64,000 nt of DNA from Mycolicibacterium mucogenicum DSM 44124 (GCF_005670685.2 NZ_CP062008.1:4464001-4528000), one strand, 5' to 3'. Shown: positions 44,671 to 56,325, counted from the first letter of the stretch. The notes: generated from the letters alone by a model not told the origin. Numbers and translations are program-made.

Positions 44671-46305
44671 ATGCCACCGCCGAATCGGACACCACACCGG
44701 CGATGGCTGGTTGCCCTGGTACTTGCCGCCACGCTGACGCTGGTGGTCATCAACCTGCCCACCCCGGGCCGGCCGACCGCGGCGCCGGACCAACCGTCGG
44801 GCACCATCGACGGTCCCTTTGCGTCGCTGCTCGCCTCCTCGACCGATCTCGGGCCCGCCCATCCACAGCGCATTCAGCTCACCGCCACGCTCGATGCGAA
44901 CCATCGACCGGACGCGCTGATCAATTGGGCTGAATTGCAACGCCTTTCGGTGCGCTGGCGCCCCGGCGACAACTGGGCCGTCGTCGAAGGTGACCCCGAC
45001 CGGATGAGCGCCGCTTTCGGTGTCGAGGTGCACGACTATCGCGGCCGGCGTGGACAGGAGTTCTACGCCGCGCCGCAGCAACCCCAGCTCCCTACCGAAC
45101 TACAAGGCACGGTCGCCGAATTGGGCCGGATCCTCAGCTACACCCCGCACCACGATTCGGCACCGCAGGACCCGCCGCAGGGTGTCCCGGAACGCGGCCT
45201 GACCCCGAGCCACCTGCTCAGCGCCTACCACGCCGACAAGTTGAGCGCCGCCGGCCACACGGGCAAGGGCACCACGGTGGTGGTCTTCGCCTTCAACGGC
45301 TACGACCAAGCCGACCTGGACCAGTTCTCCACCACCTTCGGCCTACCCAAGTTCACTCCGACCCTCATCGGCGGGCAACCCGGCGACGAGCGCGGCGAGA
45401 CCACCATGGACCTCGAGGTGATCCATGCCATCGCCCCCGACGCCCGACTGGTCGTGGTCAACGCCCGTCCGACGGTCACCGGCGACGGCGCGTACGTGAA
45501 GATCGGTGAGCTGTTCGAGCAGACCGACCGTGATTTCCCCGGCGCGATCTGGAGCCTGTCGATCGGCTGGGGCTGCGACAAACTGACCACCGCGGCCGAC
45601 CTCGCACCCGTCCGATCGGCGTTGGCCGCCGCAGAATCGCACGGCACCTCGGCATTTGACGCCAGCGGCGACCTGGCCGGACTGGAGTGCAAGGGCGGCG
45701 ACGACTGGGACTCTCCTCCCGGCCCGGCCGACATCGGGCTGGATTCGGTGGCGTCGCTGCCCGAGATGACCAACGTCGGCGGCAGCACCCTGTCCACCGA
45801 CGCCGACGGCAGGTGGGTGGACGAACAGGCCTGGTTCAACGTCCCGCTCTCCCAGGGCACCGGCGGCGGGGTTTCCACACTGTTCGAGCAGCCACGCTGG
45901 CAGGCGGCCGCGGCGAACCAGGTCGACCCGAAGCGCAGCGCCGGAAAGCGCATGACGCCGGACATCTCGGCCGTCGCCGATCCCTACACCGGCGTACGGA
46001 TCGTGGTGGACAAGGAGGTGGTCGTCGGCGGCGGCACCTCGCAGTCCGCACCGATCTGGGCCGGGCTGACGGCCGTCATGACGCAATACCTCACCGCCAA
46101 CGGCGGACGTCCGATCGGTGCGCTCAACCCGCTGCTGTATCGGATCGCCACCGGCGCCCCACGACCGGCATTCCGCGATATCACCTTGGGCGGCAACGCC
46201 GTTGACACCGCGGGCCCGGGCTACGACCTGGTCAGCGGCCTCGGCACCCCGAACGTGGAGAACCTGGCGGAAAACCTGTTGTTGCTGCAGAAGGTGACGC
46301 AATGA
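44671..46305 (+). CDS. S53-family (sedolisin/kumamolisin-like) serine-carboxyl peptidase
   Basis: A 544-residue protein from ATG 44671. Residues about 12-30 form a signal peptide or membrane anchor (WLVALVLAATLTLVVINL). A pro-domain (SVRWRPGDNWAVVEGDPDRMSAAFG) precedes the catalytic domain. The S53 acid pair is seen in GETTMDLEVIHAIAPDA (Glu and Asp), the oxyanion Asp in FDASGDLAG, and the nucleophile in GGGTSQSAPIWAGL. The calcium site is near FRDITLGGN at the C-terminus. It is a secreted or surface peptidase active at acid pH in the family. It overlaps the next gene by ATGA. Confidence 0.88.
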   Translation: MPPPNRTPHRRWLVALVLAATLTLVVINLPTPGRPTAAPDQPSGTIDGPFASLLASSTDLGPAHPQRIQLTATLDANHRPDALINWAELQRLSVRWRPGDNWAVVEGDPDRMSAAFGVEVHDYRGRRGQEFYAAPQQPQLPTELQGTVAELGRILSYTPHHDSAPQDPPQGVPERGLTPSHLLSAYHADKLSAAGHTGKGTTVVVFAFNGYDQADLDQFSTTFGLPKFTPTLIGGQPGDERGETTMDLEVIHAIAPDARLVVVNARPTVTGDGAYVKIGELFEQTDRDFPGAIWSLSIGWGCDKLTTAADLAPVRSALAAAESHGTSAFDASGDLAGLECKGGDDWDSPPGPADIGLDSVASLPEMTNVGGSTLSTDADGRWVDEQAWFNVPLSQGTGGGVSTLFEQPRWQAAAANQVDPKRSAGKRMTPDISAVADPYTGVRIVVDKEVVVGGGTSQSAPIWAGLTAVMTQYLTANGGRPIGALNPLLYRIATGAPRPAFRDITLGGNAVDTAGPGYDLVSGLGTPNVENLAENLLLLQKVTQ

Positions 46306-48212
46306 CCACCCAGCTCGAAGACCGGCCGATGATGGAGTGCGAGGTCTGCCAGCTGGACGTCCCGGCCGGCGAGTACTGCGGGCTGTGCGGCGCGCCGCTG
46401 AGCGAACACCGCCACGACGGACCGCATTGGTTGCGCGCGCGGTCGTTCAGCGCCGCGCCCGGCCAGCATCTGCTTCGCCTGTCGATCACCAGCTCGCTGT
46501 TCCCGCACCTGTCCCCGCGGTCGCGCACGTCGTTCATGCTCGGGCTCGTCGCCCTGGTGCTCGCCCTGGTCGCCACCGCGATGCTCCGCCTGCCCGGCGC
46601 GCTCGTCGCCGTCGCCGTCCTCGGGCTGCCCGTGATCTTCGGAATCTATCTCCGGGAATCCGAATTCAACCAGGACGCACCGCGGGGCAACCTCTGGCTG
46701 ACCGCCGGTCTCGCCGTCGCCCTGGGCGTCGGGTGGGCGCTACTCACCGGAGCGGTGGCCGCCCGGTCGTACGGCATCCCACTTGGCGCGGGTATCGCGG
46801 CGGCCCGCATGCTGCGGACCGGCCTCGGCGCCACGCTCGGTGGCCTACTGCTGATGCAGGTGCCCACACTGGTGATCCGCCTGGTCCGGCCCGGCCATCG
46901 AGAAGCCTTGCACGGCTATGCCATTGGCGCCCACGCAGCCATCTATTTCACCGCGGCGGCAACCCTTACCCGGCTGGCCCCACAGTTCGGCACCGGCATG
47001 GTCAACCGCGACCGCCCGCTGCAGGGCCTGTTGGTCGAGGCCGGCATCCGCGGCCTGGCCACCCCCATCATCGCCGCCACCGTCGGCGGCCTCATCGGTG
47101 CGGCGCTGTGGTTCACCCGGCCACCGAACAAGGCGCACCAACATCGCGGCTACGTCCGGCTGACGCTGACCCTGATCGCGGTGATCGTCGCCGTGGTCTA
47201 TGCCCTGCTCGGCCTGATCGACGCGGTCCAGCTGCCCCAGTTCGTCCAGCTGGCAATGTATTTCGGGCTCACCCTCGTGGCGCTGCTGGCGTTGCGCGTC
47301 GGTTTGCACCTGGCGCTGCTGCACGAGGCCCACGACGACTACAACATGGACGAGCCGCTGCTGTGCACCCAGTGCGGCCACGTGGTGCCCGACGCCCCGT
47401 TCTGTGCGGCCTGCGGCGCCGCCACCCGGGCATCGTCACGGGCCGCGCGGCAGAGCCAGCGCACCGACCGCCCGGCACCCGCCGACAGCTTGACGGTGGG
47501 ACTCCTCCCCGGCTACTCGCTGCACGCCCCTGCCTACGCGACGACGCCGACCCGGACCACGAAACGCGTTCAGGTGACACTGATCTTCGTCCTCGCCGCG
47601 GTGGTGGTGGCCGCGCTCCTGGTCGGGGTGTCCGGGCTCTTGGAGAAGCCGGCCGTACGGTACGTGTGCCCGCCGGAATGCGGCCATCCGCCCATGGGCC
47701 AACCGGTGACCATCAACCCCCGGTTCACCGCACCCGACGGCTCGTTCAGCGTCGCCTACCCGGCGACCGGATCGGCGTACGAAGTGACCAAGGACGACCA
47801 CGGCGTACTGGCCAAACTGCTCGCCGGCGACGGCGGGATGCTGCAGCTGTTCAGCCGGCCCGCGACCGGACGTCAGCCGAAAGACATTGCGGCCGAACTG
47901 GTCAAGGCGACCTATCCGGATGCCAAGACCGCGTACGAGATTCCGAACGCCATGGTCGGCTACCAGACGGGCTACGGCATCGTCGCCGACTGGTATCCGC
48001 AGGGCGCGAGCCGCCAGTACTCCCGGATGCGGCTGCTGGTGCTCGTCGCCGTCAAGAACGACCTGGCACTGATCGCCGCGGCCTCAGGTCCGTACCACCG
48101 CTTCGGACCGGACTTCGGCTCCGGGAAACCGTCCGCGGTCGGCCTGCAGCTGGCCCTCGACATGGGCCAGTACGTCAACAGCTTCGCGTGGCGGGGCGAC
48201 CCGGCGCGCTGA
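46302..48212 (+). CDS. multi-spanning membrane protein with two zinc ribbons
   Basis: A 636-residue protein coupled to the peptidase gene (ATGA). It begins with a zinc ribbon, CEVCQLDVPAGEYCGLCG, followed by about eight hydrophobic segments (residues 70-345). A second zinc ribbon, CTQCGHVVPDAPFCAACG, then a disordered stretch, one membrane segment (VTLIFVLAAVVVAALLVGVSGLL) and an extracytoplasmic domain of about 180 residues starting near RFTAPDGSFSVAYP complete it. I know no function for this architecture. Being coupled to the S53 peptidase, it could anchor, activate or be processed by it. Confidence 0.7.
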   Translation: MTTQLEDRPMMECEVCQLDVPAGEYCGLCGAPLSEHRHDGPHWLRARSFSAAPGQHLLRLSITSSLFPHLSPRSRTSFMLGLVALVLALVATAMLRLPGALVAVAVLGLPVIFGIYLRESEFNQDAPRGNLWLTAGLAVALGVGWALLTGAVAARSYGIPLGAGIAAARMLRTGLGATLGGLLLMQVPTLVIRLVRPGHREALHGYAIGAHAAIYFTAAATLTRLAPQFGTGMVNRDRPLQGLLVEAGIRGLATPIIAATVGGLIGAALWFTRPPNKAHQHRGYVRLTLTLIAVIVAVVYALLGLIDAVQLPQFVQLAMYFGLTLVALLALRVGLHLALLHEAHDDYNMDEPLLCTQCGHVVPDAPFCAACGAATRASSRAARQSQRTDRPAPADSLTVGLLPGYSLHAPAYATTPTRTTKRVQVTLIFVLAAVVVAALLVGVSGLLEKPAVRYVCPPECGHPPMGQPVTINPRFTAPDGSFSVAYPATGSAYEVTKDDHGVLAKLLAGDGGMLQLFSRPATGRQPKDIAAELVKATYPDAKTAYEIPNAMVGYQTGYGIVADWYPQGASRQYSRMRLLVLVAVKNDLALIAAASGPYHRFGPDFGSGKPSAVGLQLALDMGQYVNSFAWRGDPAR

Positions 48213-48236
48213 GCCTCACCCGTCAGCGGAGGGAGA

Positions 48237-49796
<1,560 letters not shown>

Positions 49797-49805
49797 CCGC
49801 TCAGT

Positions 49806-50363
49806 CTAGTGGTGGGCGGCCGGCGGCTCTGCCAGCCGCTCGGCGGCCGCGCCGACCGCGGTGCGGACGTCGTCGTCGGTCATCTCGCCGAGCCCCAGCG
49901 CGGACCGCAGGAATGGCCCGAGCAGGCGCCATCCGAGTTGCAGCGCGATGATGTTGCCCACCGCGAGCCGGGCCTGATTCTCGTCGGCGTACCGGGGCAG
50001 AAATTCGTCGAGCAGGCGCGCCATGTTCGGAAACGTGGTCTGCAGCTCCCCGACCGGGTACCCGTCGAGCGCGGCCCGGGCGATCACCCGCAGCTGCCGG
50101 TCTACCGCCGCGTCGATCACGTCGGCCGGTGCATCGGTGTCGATCAGCTCTTTGAGCCGTTGCCCCAGGTGGTCCAGCACCGCTCCGACCAGCTTTTCCT
50201 TGGAGCCGAGGTGCCGGAACACCAGCCCGTGGTTGACGTTCGACTTCGCGGCGATGTCCCGGATCGACGTGGCCGCGGGACCGCGCGCGGCGAACAGCTC
50301 CGATGCGGCCTCGAGAACGGCCGCGACAACCTCGTCGCGACCCACTGGCACACCTGTAGTCAT
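49806..50363 (-). CDS. TetR-family regulator, Rv3405c-like
   Basis: A 185-residue protein. The helix-turn-helix is in residues about 10-55: [48 protein letters not shown]. It is divergent from the dioxygenase gene at 50430 and the 66-bp gap holds two palindromes with TGTAGTCA words, so it almost certainly represses that gene and itself. The same pairing is known for Rv3405c and Rv3406 in M. tuberculosis. Confidence 0.88.
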   Translation of the reverse strand: MTTGVPVGRDEVVAAVLEAASELFAARGPAATSIRDIAAKSNVNHGLVFRHLGSKEKLVGAVLDHLGQRLKELIDTDAPADVIDAAVDRQLRVIARAALDGYPVGELQTTFPNMARLLDEFLPRYADENQARLAVGNIIALQLGWRLLGPFLRSALGLGEMTDDDVRTAVGAAAERLAEPPAAHH

Positions 50364-50372
50364 GTGGCTACA
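50355..50372. promoter_or_regulatory. operator 1 for the TetR regulator, overlapping its start
   Basis: TGTAGTCATGTGGCTACA is a palindrome with one mismatch per arm (7 of 8) and covers the start codon of the minus-strand TetR gene, fitting autorepression. Confidence 0.6.
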
Positions 50373-50386
50373 CTAGCGTCCGCATG

Positions 50387-50406
50387 CTGTAGTCAATTGA
50401 CTACAG
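50387..50406. promoter_or_regulatory. operator 2 for the TetR regulator, perfect 20-bp palindrome
   Basis: CTGTAGTCAATTGACTACAG is a perfect palindrome that shares TGTAGTCA with operator 1. It ends 23 bp before the dioxygenase start, in its promoter region. Confidence 0.75.
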
Positions 50407-50429
50407 TCGCCTTGCCCGAAAGGAACGTC

Positions 50430-51299
50430 ATGCTCAACGCCACCAAACTGACCAGCAAGATCGGTGCCGTCATCGACGGCGTGCGGCTGGGCGGTGACCT
50501 GTCCCCCGAGACCGTCGCCGAGATTCGCGCCGCGCTGCTGGAACACAAGGTCATCTTCTTCCGTGGCCAGGACCACCTCGACGACGCGCAGCAGCAGGCC
50601 TTCGGGGAACTGATGGGTGATCTGGTCGGCCATCATTCGATGAAGCGCGCCGGTGCACCCAAGATCACCCCGATCGACTCGGAGTATGGCAAGGCCAACC
50701 GGTGGCACACCGACGTGACGTTCATGCCCGACTACCCCTCGGCATCGGTGCTCCGGGCCGTCACGCTGCCGACCTACGGCGGTTCCACCCTGTGGGCCTC
50801 CACTGTCGCGGCCTACGAGGCGTTGCCCGCGCCGCTCAAGGCGCTGGTGGAGAACCTGCGGGCCGTGCACTCCAACCGGTTCGACTACCTCAAGGACGTC
50901 ACCGTGGATACGACCCACCTGACCGACGAGCAGAAGGGCTACCAGGCCGAGTTCCAGAAGCCCGACTTCCGCACCGAGCACCCGGTGGTGCGCGTCCACC
51001 CGGAGACAGGTGAACGCGCCCTGGTCGCCGGGCAGTTCGTGCGCGGCTTCGTCGGCCTGGACAGCTACGAGTCGGCTGCCCTGCTGGAACTGCTGCAGCG
51101 ACGAATCACCATGACAGAGAACACCGTTCGCTGGAACTGGCAGCCCGGCGACGTCGCGATGTGGGACAACCGGGCCACCCAGCACCGCGCCGTCGACGAC
51201 TACGACGGCCAGCACCGGCTGATGCACCGCGTCACGCTGACCGGCGACGTCCCTGTCGACATCCACGGCACGCCCAGCCGCATCATCAGTGCGGCATAG
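50430..51299 (+). CDS. TauD-family Fe(II)/2-oxoglutarate dioxygenase (alkyl sulfatase, Rv3406-like)
   Basis: A 289-residue protein from ATG 50430 with AAGGAA before it; the upstream frame belongs to the TetR region. The iron ligands are in [14 protein letters not shown] (His and Asp) and [20 protein letters not shown] (distal His and the 2-oxoglutarate Arg). The N-terminal [20 protein letters not shown] and VIFFRGQ blocks are typical of TauD. The family releases sulfate from alkyl sulfates or taurine. The paired TetR gene and its likeness to Rv3406 favour sulfate ester cleavage. Confidence 0.88.
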   Translation: MLNATKLTSKIGAVIDGVRLGGDLSPETVAEIRAALLEHKVIFFRGQDHLDDAQQQAFGELMGDLVGHHSMKRAGAPKITPIDSEYGKANRWHTDVTFMPDYPSASVLRAVTLPTYGGSTLWASTVAAYEALPAPLKALVENLRAVHSNRFDYLKDVTVDTTHLTDEQKGYQAEFQKPDFRTEHPVVRVHPETGERALVAGQFVRGFVGLDSYESAALLELLQRRITMTENTVRWNWQPGDVAMWDNRATQHRAVDDYDGQHRLMHRVTLTGDVPVDIHGTPSRIISAA

Positions 51300-51369
51300 C
51301 GACGAGGCATAACCGCGCCGAAAAGCGGGAAAGGACACAGCAGAACCGCTCCCGACCGAAAGAGCAACC

Positions 51370-52104
51370 ATGCTGGGTCTCCCCGACGCCGTGCACGCCT
51401 GCCTGTTCGACCTCGACGGCGTCCTGACCGACACCGCGAGCGTGCACAAAAAGGCCTGGAAGGCGATGTTCGACGACTACCTGCGGCACCGCGCCGAACG
51501 TGACGGCGAACCGTTCGTCCCGTTCGACAGCCACGACGACTACCTGCAGTACGTCGACGGCAAGCCGCGCCAGGACGGCGTCCGCTCGTTCCTGCGCAGC
51601 CGCGGCATCGACCTCCCCGACGGCAACCCGGACGACCCGCCGGACGCCGAGACCGTCGCCGGTCTGGGCAACCGCAAGAACGAGATGTTCCAAAAGGTCC
51701 TGCACGACGACGGTATCGAGGCGTTCAGCGGGTCCCGGCGATATCTGGAGGCAGTTGCCGCTGCCGGACTCGGCGTCGCGGTCGTGTCGTCGAGCGCCAA
51801 CACCCGTCAGGTGCTCGACGTCACCGGCCTGTCCCGGTTCGTCCAGCAGCGGGTCGACGGCGTGACCCTGCGCGACGAGCACATCGCAGGAAAACCGGCA
51901 CCGGACTCGTTCCTGCGGGCGGCACAACTATTGGGCGTCGAACCGGCGGCGGCCGCCGTCTTCGAAGACGCGCTGGCCGGTGTCGCGGCGGGCAGAAACG
52001 GCCGATTCGGCTACGTCGTCGGAGTGGACAGAGCCGATCAAGCCGCGCAGCTACGCAGCAGCGGCGCAGACGTCGTGGTCCGCGACCTGGCCGAGCTGCT
52101 GTAG
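51370..52104 (+). CDS. HAD-superfamily phosphatase/beta-phosphoglucomutase-like
   Basis: A 244-residue protein, like Rv3400. HAD motif I is [20 protein letters not shown] with the nucleophile Asp, motif [14 protein letters not shown], motif III the Lys in [13 protein letters not shown] and motif [15 protein letters not shown]. The cap region with [11 protein letters not shown] matches the beta-phosphoglucomutase group, which interconverts beta-glucose 1-phosphate and glucose 6-phosphate. It is 7 bp upstream of a GH65 phosphorylase-type gene that would produce beta-glucose 1-phosphate, so the two form a disaccharide route. Confidence 0.88.
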   Translation: MLGLPDAVHACLFDLDGVLTDTASVHKKAWKAMFDDYLRHRAERDGEPFVPFDSHDDYLQYVDGKPRQDGVRSFLRSRGIDLPDGNPDDPPDAETVAGLGNRKNEMFQKVLHDDGIEAFSGSRRYLEAVAAAGLGVAVVSSSANTRQVLDVTGLSRFVQQRVDGVTLRDEHIAGKPAPDSFLRAAQLLGVEPAAAAVFEDALAGVAAGRNGRFGYVVGVDRADQAAQLRSSGADVVVRDLAELL

Positions 52105-52111
52105 GCCGCCG

Positions 52112-54472
52112 ATGATCACCCAGGAATCATTTCCCGTCGAGCCATGGCAGGTCCGCGAGACCCAACTGGACCTCGACCTGCTGGCGCAGTCGGAGTCGGT
52201 GTTCGCATTGTCCAACGGGCACATCGGCTTTCGCGGAAATCTCGACGAAGGGGAACCGCACGGACTGCCCGGCACCTACCTCAACTCGTTCTACGAAACC
52301 CGGCCGCTGCCGTACGCCGAAAGCGGATTCGGCTACCCGCAGGGCGGTGAGACCATCGTCGACGTCACCAACGGCAAGATCATCCGCCTGCTGGTCGACG
52401 ACGAGCCATTCGACGTCCGATACGGCGAACTCATCGACCACGAGAGAATCCTCGATCTGCGCGCCGGCACCCTCTCACGCACCGTGCACTGGCGGTCACC
52501 GGCCGGAAAACAGGTGCGGGTCACGTCGGTTCGGCTGGTCTCACTGGCCCAGCGCAGCGTCGCGGCCATCGAGTACATCGTCGAGGCCATCGACGAATTC
52601 GCCCGTGTCACAGTGCAATCGGAGTTGGTCGCCAATGAGGACCAGCCGCAGACCTCCGGGGATCCCCGCGTCGCGTCGGCCCTTGCCAATCCACTGCAGC
52701 CGATCCACCACGAGCACAACCAACACAGCGCCCTGCTGATCCACCAGACCAAGCGCAGCGGCCTGATGATGGCCGCCGCGATGGACCACGAGATCGAGGT
52801 CCCGGGCCGTGTCGAGGTGAGCACCGACGCACGCCCAGATCTGGCCCGTACCACCGTGATCTGCGGGCTGCGACCGGGGCAACAACTGCGCATCGTGAAA
52901 TACCTGGCCTACGGCTGGTCCAGCCTGCGATCCCGACCCGCGCTGCGCGACCAGGTCGCCGGTGCGCTGGCCGGCGCGCACTACAGCGGGTGGCAGGGTC
53001 TGCTGGATCTGCAGCGCGCCTACCTCGACGATTTCTGGGACAGCGCCGACGTCGAAGTCGACGGTGACCCCGACTGCCAGCAGGCCGTGCGGTTCGGGCT
53101 GTTCCACGTGCTGCAGGCCAGTGCGCGCGCCGAATGCCGCGGCATCGCCGGCAAGGGGCTGACCGGAACCGGCTATGACGGTCACGCCTTCTGGGACACC
53201 GAAGGTTTCGTGCTCCCGGTGCTCACGTACACGAAACCGCATACCGTCGCCGACGCCCTGCGGTGGCGTGCCTCGACCCTGGAGCTGGCGAAAAGCCGTG
53301 CGGCCGAACTGGGTTTGCGCGGCGCGAGCTTCCCGTGGCGCACCATATCCGGGCCCGAGTGCTCGGCCTACTGGCCGGCCGGTACCGCGGCGTGGCACGT
53401 CAACGCCGACATCGCGATGGCGTTCGAGCGCTACCGCAACGCCACCGGGGACGAATCCCTGGAACTCGACTGCGGCCTGACCGTGCTGGTGGAGACGGCG
53501 CGATTGTGGATGTCGTTGGGACACCACGACCGACACGGCATCTGGCATCTCGACGGCGTCACCGGTCCCGACGAATACACCGCGATGGTGCGCGACAACG
53601 TCTTCACCAATCTGATGGCGGCGCACAACTTGCGCGTCGCCGCCGACGCATGCACGCGGCACCCCGACAACGCCTACGCCATGGGCGTGACCAACGAGGA
53701 GACCGCCGCCTGGCGTGACGCCGCAGCCGCCGCGCACATCCCGTACGACGACGAGCTCGCCGTGCATCCGCAGTGCGAGGGCTTCACCACCTTCGCCGAA
53801 TGGGAGTTCTCGTCCGACACTGCCTATCCCCTCTTTCTGCACCACCCGTACGTGCGGCTGTATCCGGCGCAGGTGATCAAGCAGGCCGACCTGGTGCTGG
53901 CGATGCAGTGGCAGGGCCACGCCTTCACCGCCCAGCAGAAGGCGCACAACGTCGACTACTACGAGCGGCGCACGGTCCGCGATTCGTCGCTCTCCGCGTG
54001 CACGCAGGCGGTGATGTGCGCCGAGGTCGGCCACCTGGAACTGGCGCACGACTATGCCTACGAGGCGGCGTTGATCGATCTCCGCGATCTGCACCACAAC
54101 ACCCGCGACGGGCTGCACATGGCGTCGCTCGCCGGTGCCTGGATCGCGCTGGTCGCGGGTTTCGGTGGTCTGCGCGACGACGAAGGCGTCCTCGCCCTCG
54201 ACCCCCAGCTGCCGGACAGCCTGGCCCGGCTCCGGTTTCGGTTGCGGTGGAGGGAATTTCGGATCACTGTCGATGCGACGCACAGCGAGGTGACGTACAC
54301 CCTGCGCGACGGCCCCGACTCCACCCTGGCCATCCGGCATGCCGGCGCCGACCTCACACTGAGTACGCGCGAGCCGACCGTCGTCGACGTCACGCCGCGG
54401 CAGTCGCTACTGCCCCCACCGCCGCAACCACCGGGCCGGGCGCCCACACACCGGCGGTTCAACACCGCCTGA
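52112..54472 (+). CDS. glycoside hydrolase family 65 protein (disaccharide phosphorylase type)
   Basis: A 786-residue protein from ATG 52112, the same length as I recall for Rv3401. The GH65 N-terminal domain begins WQVRETQLDLDLLAQSESVFALSNGHIGFRGNLDEG, and the central barrel has GLTGTGYDGHAFWDTEGFVLPVL and the general acid near Glu 488 in GVTGPDEYTAMV. The C-terminal jelly roll ends with a proline-rich tail. GH65 enzymes phosphorolyse or hydrolyse maltose, trehalose or kojibiose. The adjacent phosphoglucomutase gene favours phosphorolysis. Confidence 0.9.
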   Translation: MITQESFPVEPWQVRETQLDLDLLAQSESVFALSNGHIGFRGNLDEGEPHGLPGTYLNSFYETRPLPYAESGFGYPQGGETIVDVTNGKIIRLLVDDEPFDVRYGELIDHERILDLRAGTLSRTVHWRSPAGKQVRVTSVRLVSLAQRSVAAIEYIVEAIDEFARVTVQSELVANEDQPQTSGDPRVASALANPLQPIHHEHNQHSALLIHQTKRSGLMMAAAMDHEIEVPGRVEVSTDARPDLARTTVICGLRPGQQLRIVKYLAYGWSSLRSRPALRDQVAGALAGAHYSGWQGLLDLQRAYLDDFWDSADVEVDGDPDCQQAVRFGLFHVLQASARAECRGIAGKGLTGTGYDGHAFWDTEGFVLPVLTYTKPHTVADALRWRASTLELAKSRAAELGLRGASFPWRTISGPECSAYWPAGTAAWHVNADIAMAFERYRNATGDESLELDCGLTVLVETARLWMSLGHHDRHGIWHLDGVTGPDEYTAMVRDNVFTNLMAAHNLRVAADACTRHPDNAYAMGVTNEETAAWRDAAAAAHIPYDDELAVHPQCEGFTTFAEWEFSSDTAYPLFLHHPYVRLYPAQVIKQADLVLAMQWQGHAFTAQQKAHNVDYYERRTVRDSSLSACTQAVMCAEVGHLELAHDYAYEAALIDLRDLHHNTRDGLHMASLAGAWIALVAGFGGLRDDEGVLALDPQLPDSLARLRFRLRWREFRITVDATHSEVTYTLRDGPDSTLAIRHAGADLTLSTREPTVVDVTPRQSLLPPPPQPPGRAPTHRRFNTA

Positions 54473-54478
54473 GCCCCG

Positions 54479-54531
54479 GGGATTTGTGCACGATTTTCCG
54501 CGGTCAGCGCGGAAAATCGTGCACAAATCCC
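54479..54531. terminator. perfect 24-bp inverted repeat between the GH65 gene and choD
   Basis: The arms 54479-54502 and 54508-54531 are exact reverse complements with a 5-base loop. The hairpin fills the 61-bp gap between convergent stops almost completely. The centre of each arm is AT-rich (GATTTTCC). Confidence 0.85.
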
Positions 54532-54533
54532 TG

Positions 54534-56258
54534 CTAAACCGGGGTGATCGGGAGCCGGCGCAGCGCGCCGGGAGCATCGGCAGGGACGACGGGACGGTCC
54601 GGCACGATCGGTTCGATCCGCCGGTAGGGCTCGCCCTGGGCCGGCCGCGCGTCGTCCTGCCCCTTGTTCGGCCACAGCGACGCGGCGCGCTCGGCCTGCG
54701 CCGCGATCGAAAGCGACGGATTCACACCGAGATTCGCCGAAATCGCGGCACCGTCGGTGACGAACAGCGTCGGGTAGTTGTAGACGCGGTGGTAGGGATC
54801 GATGACGCCCGTCTGGGCGCTGTCGCCGATCGCCGCGCCGCCCAGGAAGTGGGCGGTCAGCGGGATGTTGAACAGCTCACCCCAGGTGCCGCCGGCGATG
54901 CCGCCGACCTTCTCGGCCATCCGCCGCGTCGCCTCGTTGCCGACCGGGATCCAGGTCGGGTTGGGCTCGCCGTGGCCCTGCTTGGACGACATGATGCGGA
55001 TGCCACCGGGTCCGCGCTTGGTGAACGTGGTGATCGAGTTGTCGAGGTGCTGCATCACCAGCGCGATCACGGTGCGCTCGCTCCACCGCTTGGGGTTGAG
55101 CAGCCGGATCAGCTCACGCGGGTCCTCGCCGGCCTGGTCCAGGAACTGCTTCCACCGCGGCACGTCGGTGCCCTGCGGGCCGGCGCCGTCCGTCATGAGC
55201 GTCTGCAGCATGCCCATGGCGTTGGAGCCCTTGCCGTACCGCACCGGTTCGATGTGGGTGTCGGGCGTCGGGTGGATCGACGACGTGATGGCCACGCCGT
55301 GCGTCAGATCCATGTCCGTGGGCACTTCGCGGGTCTGGGCGCCCACGATCGACTCGGAGTTGGTCCGGGTCAGCACGCCGAGCTTGTCCGACAGCTTGGT
55401 CAGCTTTCCGGTGTCGCGCACCTTGAACAGCAGCTTCTGGGTGTTGTAGGTGCCGGCCGCCACGATGAGGTACTTGGCGGTGAAGGTCCGCTTGCCGCGC
55501 CGCACCTTGCCGTTGGTGCGTCGGGTCGACACCTCCCACAGCCCGTCGCCGCGCTGCTCGAAGCTGGTGACCGTGGTGAGCGGATGTACTTGTGCCCCAG
55601 CCTTTTCCGCCAGGCCGAGGTAGTTCTTCACCAGGGTGTTCTTGGCGCCGTGCCGGCAGCCGGTCATGCATTCACCGCACTCGATGCAGCCGGTGCGGGC
55701 CGGGCCCGCCCCACCGAAGTAGGGATCCGGGACCGTCTTGCCGGGCGTCTTCTCACCGTCGGGGCCGAAGAACACACCGACGGGCGTCGCGACGAAGGTG
55801 TCGGCGCACCCCATGTCCTCGGCGACCTCTTTGATGATCTTGTCCGCGTCGGTGAACGTCGGGTTCTTGACCACACCGAGCATGCGCTGCGCCTGCTCGT
55901 AGTGCGGCATCAGTTCGGCGCGCCAGTCGGTGATGTTCTTCCACTGCGGGTCGTTGAAGAACGGGTCCGGCGGGATGTAGAGGGTGTTGGCGTAGTTCAG
56001 CGAACCACCGCCGACACCCGCGCCAGCCAGAATCATGACGTTGCGCAGCAGGTGGATCCGCTGGATGCCGTACATACCGAACTTGGGGGCCCACAAGAAC
56101 TTTCGCAGGTCCCACGAGGTCTTTGCGAAGTCGGCGTCGGAATACCGGGGGCCGGCTTCCAACACTCCAACGCGGTAACCCTTCTCGGTGAGCCGGAGGG
56201 CGCTGACGCTGCCTCCGAAACCCGAGCCGATGATCAAGACGTCGTAGTCAGGCTCCAT
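54534..56258 (-). CDS. choD: GMC-family cholesterol oxidase ChoD
   Basis: A 574-residue protein, close to the 578 I recall for Rv3409c. The FAD motif is YDVLIIGSGFGGSVSALRL, followed by GAGVGGGSLNYANTLYIPP, which is typical of actinobacterial cholesterol oxidase-like GMC proteins. A cysteine-rich segment TGCIECGECMTGCRHGAKNTLVKNY and the C-terminal NPSLSIAAQAERAA block follow. It is annotated as 3-beta-hydroxysterol oxidase, although its role in cholesterol growth is debated. It lies 68 bp downstream of guaB3 and is probably co-transcribed with it. Confidence 0.88.
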   Translation of the reverse strand: MEPDYDVLIIGSGFGGSVSALRLTEKGYRVGVLEAGPRYSDADFAKTSWDLRKFLWAPKFGMYGIQRIHLLRNVMILAGAGVGGGSLNYANTLYIPPDPFFNDPQWKNITDWRAELMPHYEQAQRMLGVVKNPTFTDADKIIKEVAEDMGCADTFVATPVGVFFGPDGEKTPGKTVPDPYFGGAGPARTGCIECGECMTGCRHGAKNTLVKNYLGLAEKAGAQVHPLTTVTSFEQRGDGLWEVSTRRTNGKVRRGKRTFTAKYLIVAAGTYNTQKLLFKVRDTGKLTKLSDKLGVLTRTNSESIVGAQTREVPTDMDLTHGVAITSSIHPTPDTHIEPVRYGKGSNAMGMLQTLMTDGAGPQGTDVPRWKQFLDQAGEDPRELIRLLNPKRWSERTVIALVMQHLDNSITTFTKRGPGGIRIMSSKQGHGEPNPTWIPVGNEATRRMAEKVGGIAGGTWGELFNIPLTAHFLGGAAIGDSAQTGVIDPYHRVYNYPTLFVTDGAAISANLGVNPSLSIAAQAERAASLWPNKGQDDARPAQGEPYRRIEPIVPDRPVVPADAPGALRRLPITPV

Positions 56259-56325
56259 GGCAGAAGTATGGACCTACCGCTCGGTAACCAGCTACCAAGG
56301 TATGCCTAACTCGCTACCGCCGGTA

